Assembly: GCA_009602725.1 (NCBI GenBank)
Contig: WELB01000003.1
Coordinates: 1,345,710 to 1,355,981 of the forward strand
Reading direction: 5' to 3'
Source: Spirogloea muscicola
Taxonomy: Eukaryota; Streptophyta; Zygnematophyceae; Spirogloeales; Spirogloeaceae
Length of the DNA: 10,272 nt
Of this stretch, positions 7,601-10,272 are shown in pieces (the first letter of the stretch is position 1; every line of letters begins with the position of its first letter). Both the position numbers and the translations under genes were made by a program. A model generated the notes under the pieces. That model did no database searches. It was not told the DNA's origin and saw nothing but the letters and a program-made list of their open reading frames with translations.

Positions 7601-8300
7601 TCTATATGATGCAATTCCTAGTCTCCCAGTGACTTGATAGGGTCCACCCAGGATATTGCTAGCTTGGGCTGATGTACCGGTCTTCTTGCTGGGGAAGTTT
7701 ATGGGGATGAGGTTTCAATCCTTGTACACCTAGGCACAATGCCACCAGTCATATTCGTCCCACTGTCATTTGTGCTGTCTCCAAGTTCCTTGAGGCCATT
7801 GCTCGGATGAGGGCCAAATCTGCCATTTGTGAGCGACTATGGAGGTTAGCTACTCGATGGGTATGCCAAGCAATTCCAGGATGGTCGGATCTTGTCTGCA
7901 CAGCACTTGAAATGCGCGAGACCTGTGTGGTCCTGGGTGGAGCTACTGTTTGGCCGCCAGCAAAAGTGATAGGTACTCGTCCCACTCATTCATTGCTTAC
8001 TGACATACTTGGCAAGCATCTCCTTGACTGTACATTTGAAGTGCTCCAGCAGGCCCTAGAATTATCAGTCTGCGAGTAATAGAGAGTAACAGTGGCTGTT
8101 TCACTCCCAGCTGCCGGCAGAAGATGGTGATGACCTCGTTTGGAAAAAAGGCTCCTATTGTTTGTGAAAACCTGCTGCAGGCATGCATGTTGGCAGATCA
8201 CACCATGGAGGGTGAAGGAGGCCACTTTTGCGGCATCCGCTGTGGAAAAAGCTGCTCCTATGAGCCACTGAACTAGGTAGTCTGTTGCCAGGATGATGTA
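7601..8300 (-). pseudogene. Ty3/gypsy-like integrase fragment, inverted copy (broken)
   Basis: Read on the minus strand from 8300: LATDYLVQWL and FSTADAAKVASF (catalytic core), a frameshifted stretch with NEVITIFCRQLGVK, then YYSQTDN, EHFKCTVKEMLAKYV, WDEYLSLLLA, AFQVLCRQDP and finally GGPYQVTGRLGIASYR, in the order expected for a Metaviridae-type integrase through its C-terminal GPY/F module. The usual TDNG of the second catalytic Asp reads TNNR. One frame break lies in the T run at about 8140-8145, with more frameshifts and stops after it. The copy lacks the zinc-binding N-terminus, so it is 5'-truncated at about 8300. No flanking LTR was identified. It is an inactive relic. Confidence 0.75.
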
Positions 8301-8310
8301 ATTTTAAATA

Positions 8311-9160
8311 GCTCATCATGACGACCCTCTGATGGGAGGCCACCAGGGCTTCCTGAACATGCTCAACACTCTGCGGCGATGTAGCTACTGACCGGGGTAA
8401 GATGTCCACTACAATGCATCAAGCAGAAGTCGCCAGGAGAAGAGGGCATGAGGGCTGGACAACTCCAACGGTTCTCCAAGCAAGAGCCCTTTTGGCCATG
8501 GGTCGCCGTGCACATCACAGGACCATTACCAAACTCAGGGCAAGGACGTAAGTACACCATCCTGGCAGCAAGGACGTAAGTACACCATCCTGCAGCAGCC
8601 CACTATCTCGGAGATAAGTAGGCAGCACGAGCAGCCCTTCCCACAGCGGATGGAGCACAAGTGGCCTCCTTCATTATCTGAGATAACCTGCCAACACCTA
8701 TGCCCGCGTGGGACTCTCATGGACAACGGGAGCCAACTTGCAAATAAAGTCACCACCATCCTCCGCCAGCAGCTGGGAGTGAGACACAGCTTTGCCACTC
8801 CATGCGACCGGCAGACTCATGGATCAGGCCATGATGGAGCAACTCACCATACCATCACGGTGATGCTCGTCAAATAGATCTGGTGGACGACAAGTAGTCC
8901 ACTCCGGCTTGCAGCCTACAATTGCTCCAACCCAAGATACACAACATCGCCCGTCAAGACACCGTGCGGACGAACTCCGCTCTTCCCGGCAGTGCTCGAC
9001 ATGACCATCCAGGACAACCCTCCGTGGACGCTCGCAAGTGGGAGGAGACACTCTCCACCAGATTGGCCCTGATCCGAGCACGGCCTCAAGGGGCTGGGAC
9101 ATAATGCAACAACTGCAGCAGTCTCATTTGCAAGGACGTATGAGGAAGGCAGAGCAAGGG
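8311..9160 (+). pseudogene. Ty3/gypsy-like integrase fragment, forward copy (broken)
   Basis: Starts in the HHCC zinc-binding domain with AHHDDPLMGGHQGF and LNTLRR, then stops at 8389-8391 (where YWP is expected) and 8398-8400. Next come PWVAVHITGPLPNS and QGRKYTIL (His replaces the first catalytic Asp), LMDNGSQLAN with the second Asp kept (8722-8724), LRQQLGVRHSFATP and DRQTHG, then in other frames LAAYNCSNP, CGRTPLFPAVLD and a degenerate helical tail ending near MQQLQQSHLQGRMRKAEQ. It shares long near-identical words with the inverted copy, for example AAGTGGCCTCCTTCA and CAGCTGGGAGTGA, so both come from one family. A 28-bp duplication disrupts the frame at 8541-8592. No LTR, RT or Gag was seen next to it. 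Confidence 0.78.
8541..8592 (+). repeat. 24-bp direct repeat, 28-bp period
   Basis: CAAGGACGTAAGTACACCAT plus CCTG occurs identically at 8541-8564 and 8569-8592. Since 28 is not a multiple of 3, the second copy shifts the integrase frame. Perfect identity suggests a duplication younger than the decay around it. Confidence 0.95.
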
Positions 9161-9670
9161 GGGAAGGGGAAGGGGGGGAGACAGGGCAGCGGGAGCAGCA
9201 GCATAGCAGCAGCTTCCTGAGATGAAAGACGGGTGCGGTGGCCGGCATAGGCAAGCCCAAAGTGGCAACAGAATTGGTCAAGCAGCACCAGCAAGCGGGG
9301 CGCAGCCCGCGAGAGCAAGGGTCCACTGGGGCAAAACCCAACTCTCCTCGTTCAGCAATCGAGTATGGGACCAGGCTGACTCGGGGTGCGGGTGATCTCT
9401 CGGAGGCGGGAAGGCGGCAGTGACGAGCACAGCGGGCGCACGCGCAGGCCAAGGCCGGGACGCCTGCAGCGAGCTTGGACAGCGGGCAAGCGAGCGAGGA
9501 CAAGGTCGCGAGAATGGAGTGCGTATCGAGCGATGGAGGGCCTGAGTACCAAGTACAAAGGCAAGCACATCGAACAGGTGTACATCACCTGCTGCTAAGC
9601 TGACCCGCTCAGTGACCACCTCGAGTCTGCACGTAGAGGTCGCTAAGTGACGAGGTGAAGCCAACTCTGC
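9161..9670. other. GC-rich stretch without a recognisable gene
   Basis: Begins with a purine-rich G/A tract (about 9158-9200). Open frames exist on both strands, including 195 codons on minus from 9503 to 8916, but their composition (Pro/Ser/Ala/Cys-rich) is what GC-rich antisense frames give, and that one also overlaps the forward integrase relic antisense. The 3' part of a decayed retrotransposon is a reasonable guess. Confidence 0.5.
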
Positions 9671-9990
9671 GGCTCGTCAAAGGGCATCCATGGCGGCCCG
9701 CGGCGGAGGAGCCTGGCCGCGGCGGCGAGCGGCCGCCATGGCGGGCGGGGGAGACCCGCCGCGGCGGCGAGGAGGAGGTCGCGGGTTCGAATCTTGGGCG
9801 CAGCGGGGGACGGGAAATATGCCCCCCCTCCTCGCCGCCGCATCTTCGGTGGCCGGAGGGGAGGGGGGCGGGGGCCCCGGGGGGGGAGGGGCCCAGGCAA
9901 CCGGCCGCCCGGTGCCCGGCGCGAGGAGGGGGGTCCGCGGCGGCCGGAAGGAAGAGGGAGGGTGGCGAAAGAAGGTGCTCGCCCATTGAG
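9670..9990. other. Very GC-rich tract with G and C homopolymers
   Basis: Dominated by CGG/GGC triplets and G runs (for example the eight-G run near 9881). Open frames on both strands reach 99-195 codons but consist of Arg/Gly/Pro runs and show no domain, so I do not call a gene. It contains the second tRNA-like relic. Confidence 0.7.
9732..9804 (+). ncRNA. Second tRNA-like relic, possibly SINE-derived
   Basis: GAGGTCGCGGGTTCGAATCT (9774-9793) reads as variable loop plus T arm with a near-consensus B box, and TGGCGGGCGGG (9739-9749) is an A-box-like word at the right distance: 47 nt from there to the T loop. T stem pairs at 4 of 5 with two G-U; acceptor pairs only about 4 of 7. No T-run terminator follows. 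Extreme GC content makes coincidental matches easier. The minus-strand frame here reads SNPRP/FEPATS, the kind of spurious peptide B-box sequences often give. Confidence 0.3.
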
Positions 9991-10047
9991 AAGAGGGAAA
10001 GGACCCCTCTCCACCGCTTCCCGCTTCCGCTTTCCGCTTCCACACAC

Positions 10048-10272
10048 ATTGCTGGCCACGCAGAGGGAGGTGCTGAGCAGAAAAAGCTCCGACACTACTC
10101 AGACTACCCCCGCAGTGACCACCTCCTCCCGGCCGCAATCGACACTTTCGGCTGCTTGGGTCCTCGCTTCCATACCCTACTCGAGAACATAGCGAGTCTG
10201 GGATATGCACGACGCGAGGATATGCTCCCAGCCCAGATGGGTATGCCGGCAGCCTATCTGTCATTTCTGCGA
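10048..10272 (+). pseudogene. LINE ORF2-like C-terminal fragment, runs off the window
   Basis: An open frame to the last base encodes AGHAEGGAEQKKLRHY and then AAIDTFGCLGPRFHTLLENI. In non-LTR retrotransposons a region after the reverse transcriptase has an A..A...K..(H/Y)Y segment followed by (F/L)..(A/I)(E/D)T(F/Y)G..GP......L, and this fits. No start, RT core or upstream frame is present within the GC-rich tract, so it is 5'-truncated or interrupted. Whether it is intact beyond 10272 cannot be seen. The family call rests on this one motif block. Confidence 0.5.

Noticed and set aside
7711-7721. GGTTTCAATCC as another Pol III B box
   Set aside because: It needs an extra base relative to consensus and lies within the minus integrase relic.
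8916-9503. 195-codon open frame on the minus strand
   Set aside because: Antisense to the forward integrase relic, with no family-like motif and a Cys/Pro/Ser-rich composition typical of shadow frames.
9610-10125. 13-bp direct repeat CAGTGACCACCTC at 9610 and 10113 as target-site duplication around the GC-rich tract
   Set aside because: A 13-base match is expected about once by chance in 10 kb, and neither copy sits at a clear element end.
9677-10264. 195-codon open frame on the minus strand, with two overlapping ones
   Set aside because: Pro/Arg/Ser-rich low-complexity sequence produced by GC-rich DNA, antisense to the LINE-like fragment and the tRNA-like relic; no domain visible.
1-10272. 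CRISPR array, rRNA, prokaryotic operon or defence system
   Set aside because: No regularly spaced repeats, no rRNA words, no closely packed genes; the intron structure shows a eukaryotic locus.

Overview
The window looks like nuclear DNA from a eukaryote, most likely a green alga (chlorophyte). The evidence is one gene split into about 15 exons by short GT-AG introns, a basic alanine/serine-rich leader suggesting organelle import, a UGUAA-type element after its stop, and decayed Ty3/gypsy-like and LINE-like retroelements in the gene-poor right half. Nothing here resembles a bacterial operon or a CRISPR array. The taxon is inferred, not shown.

Left edge (1-420): a very GC-rich stretch with a possible minus-strand exon of a neighbouring gene running off the window (weak). 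At 315-384 there is a compact tRNA-like element with D-arm, T-arm and acceptor similarity, a collapsed anticodon arm, and a T5 run like a Pol III terminator. It sits just upstream of the main gene.

Main gene (420-6136, +): a Ppx/GppA-family phosphatase (exopolyphosphatase / guanosine pentaphosphatase), rebuilt by hand as 15 exons coding for about 736 residues. The phosphate-binding motifs DLGTNS and DIGGGSTE, the SGREEA motif, the GSSGTIE motif and a degenerate HD-like C-terminal domain are all present in the right order. Reading frame is kept across every proposed junction. The last nine introns are all phase 0.

Right half (6137-10272): about 1 kb with nothing recognisable, then a retroelement graveyard. 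A minus-strand CCHC zinc knuckle lies at 7191-7232. A minus-strand Ty3/gypsy-like integrase fragment (7601-8300) and a plus-strand one (8311-9160) from the same or a closely related family point away from each other across a 10-bp AT-only junction. Both carry stops, frameshifts and lost catalytic residues. A GC-rich tract at about 9670-9990 contains a second tRNA-like (possibly SINE) relic. The window ends inside a fragment resembling the C-terminal part of a LINE ORF2.

The phosphatase is the only gene that looks intact. The rest is best read as repeats and relics. All exon limits and homology calls come from reading the sequence by eye, with no database search.
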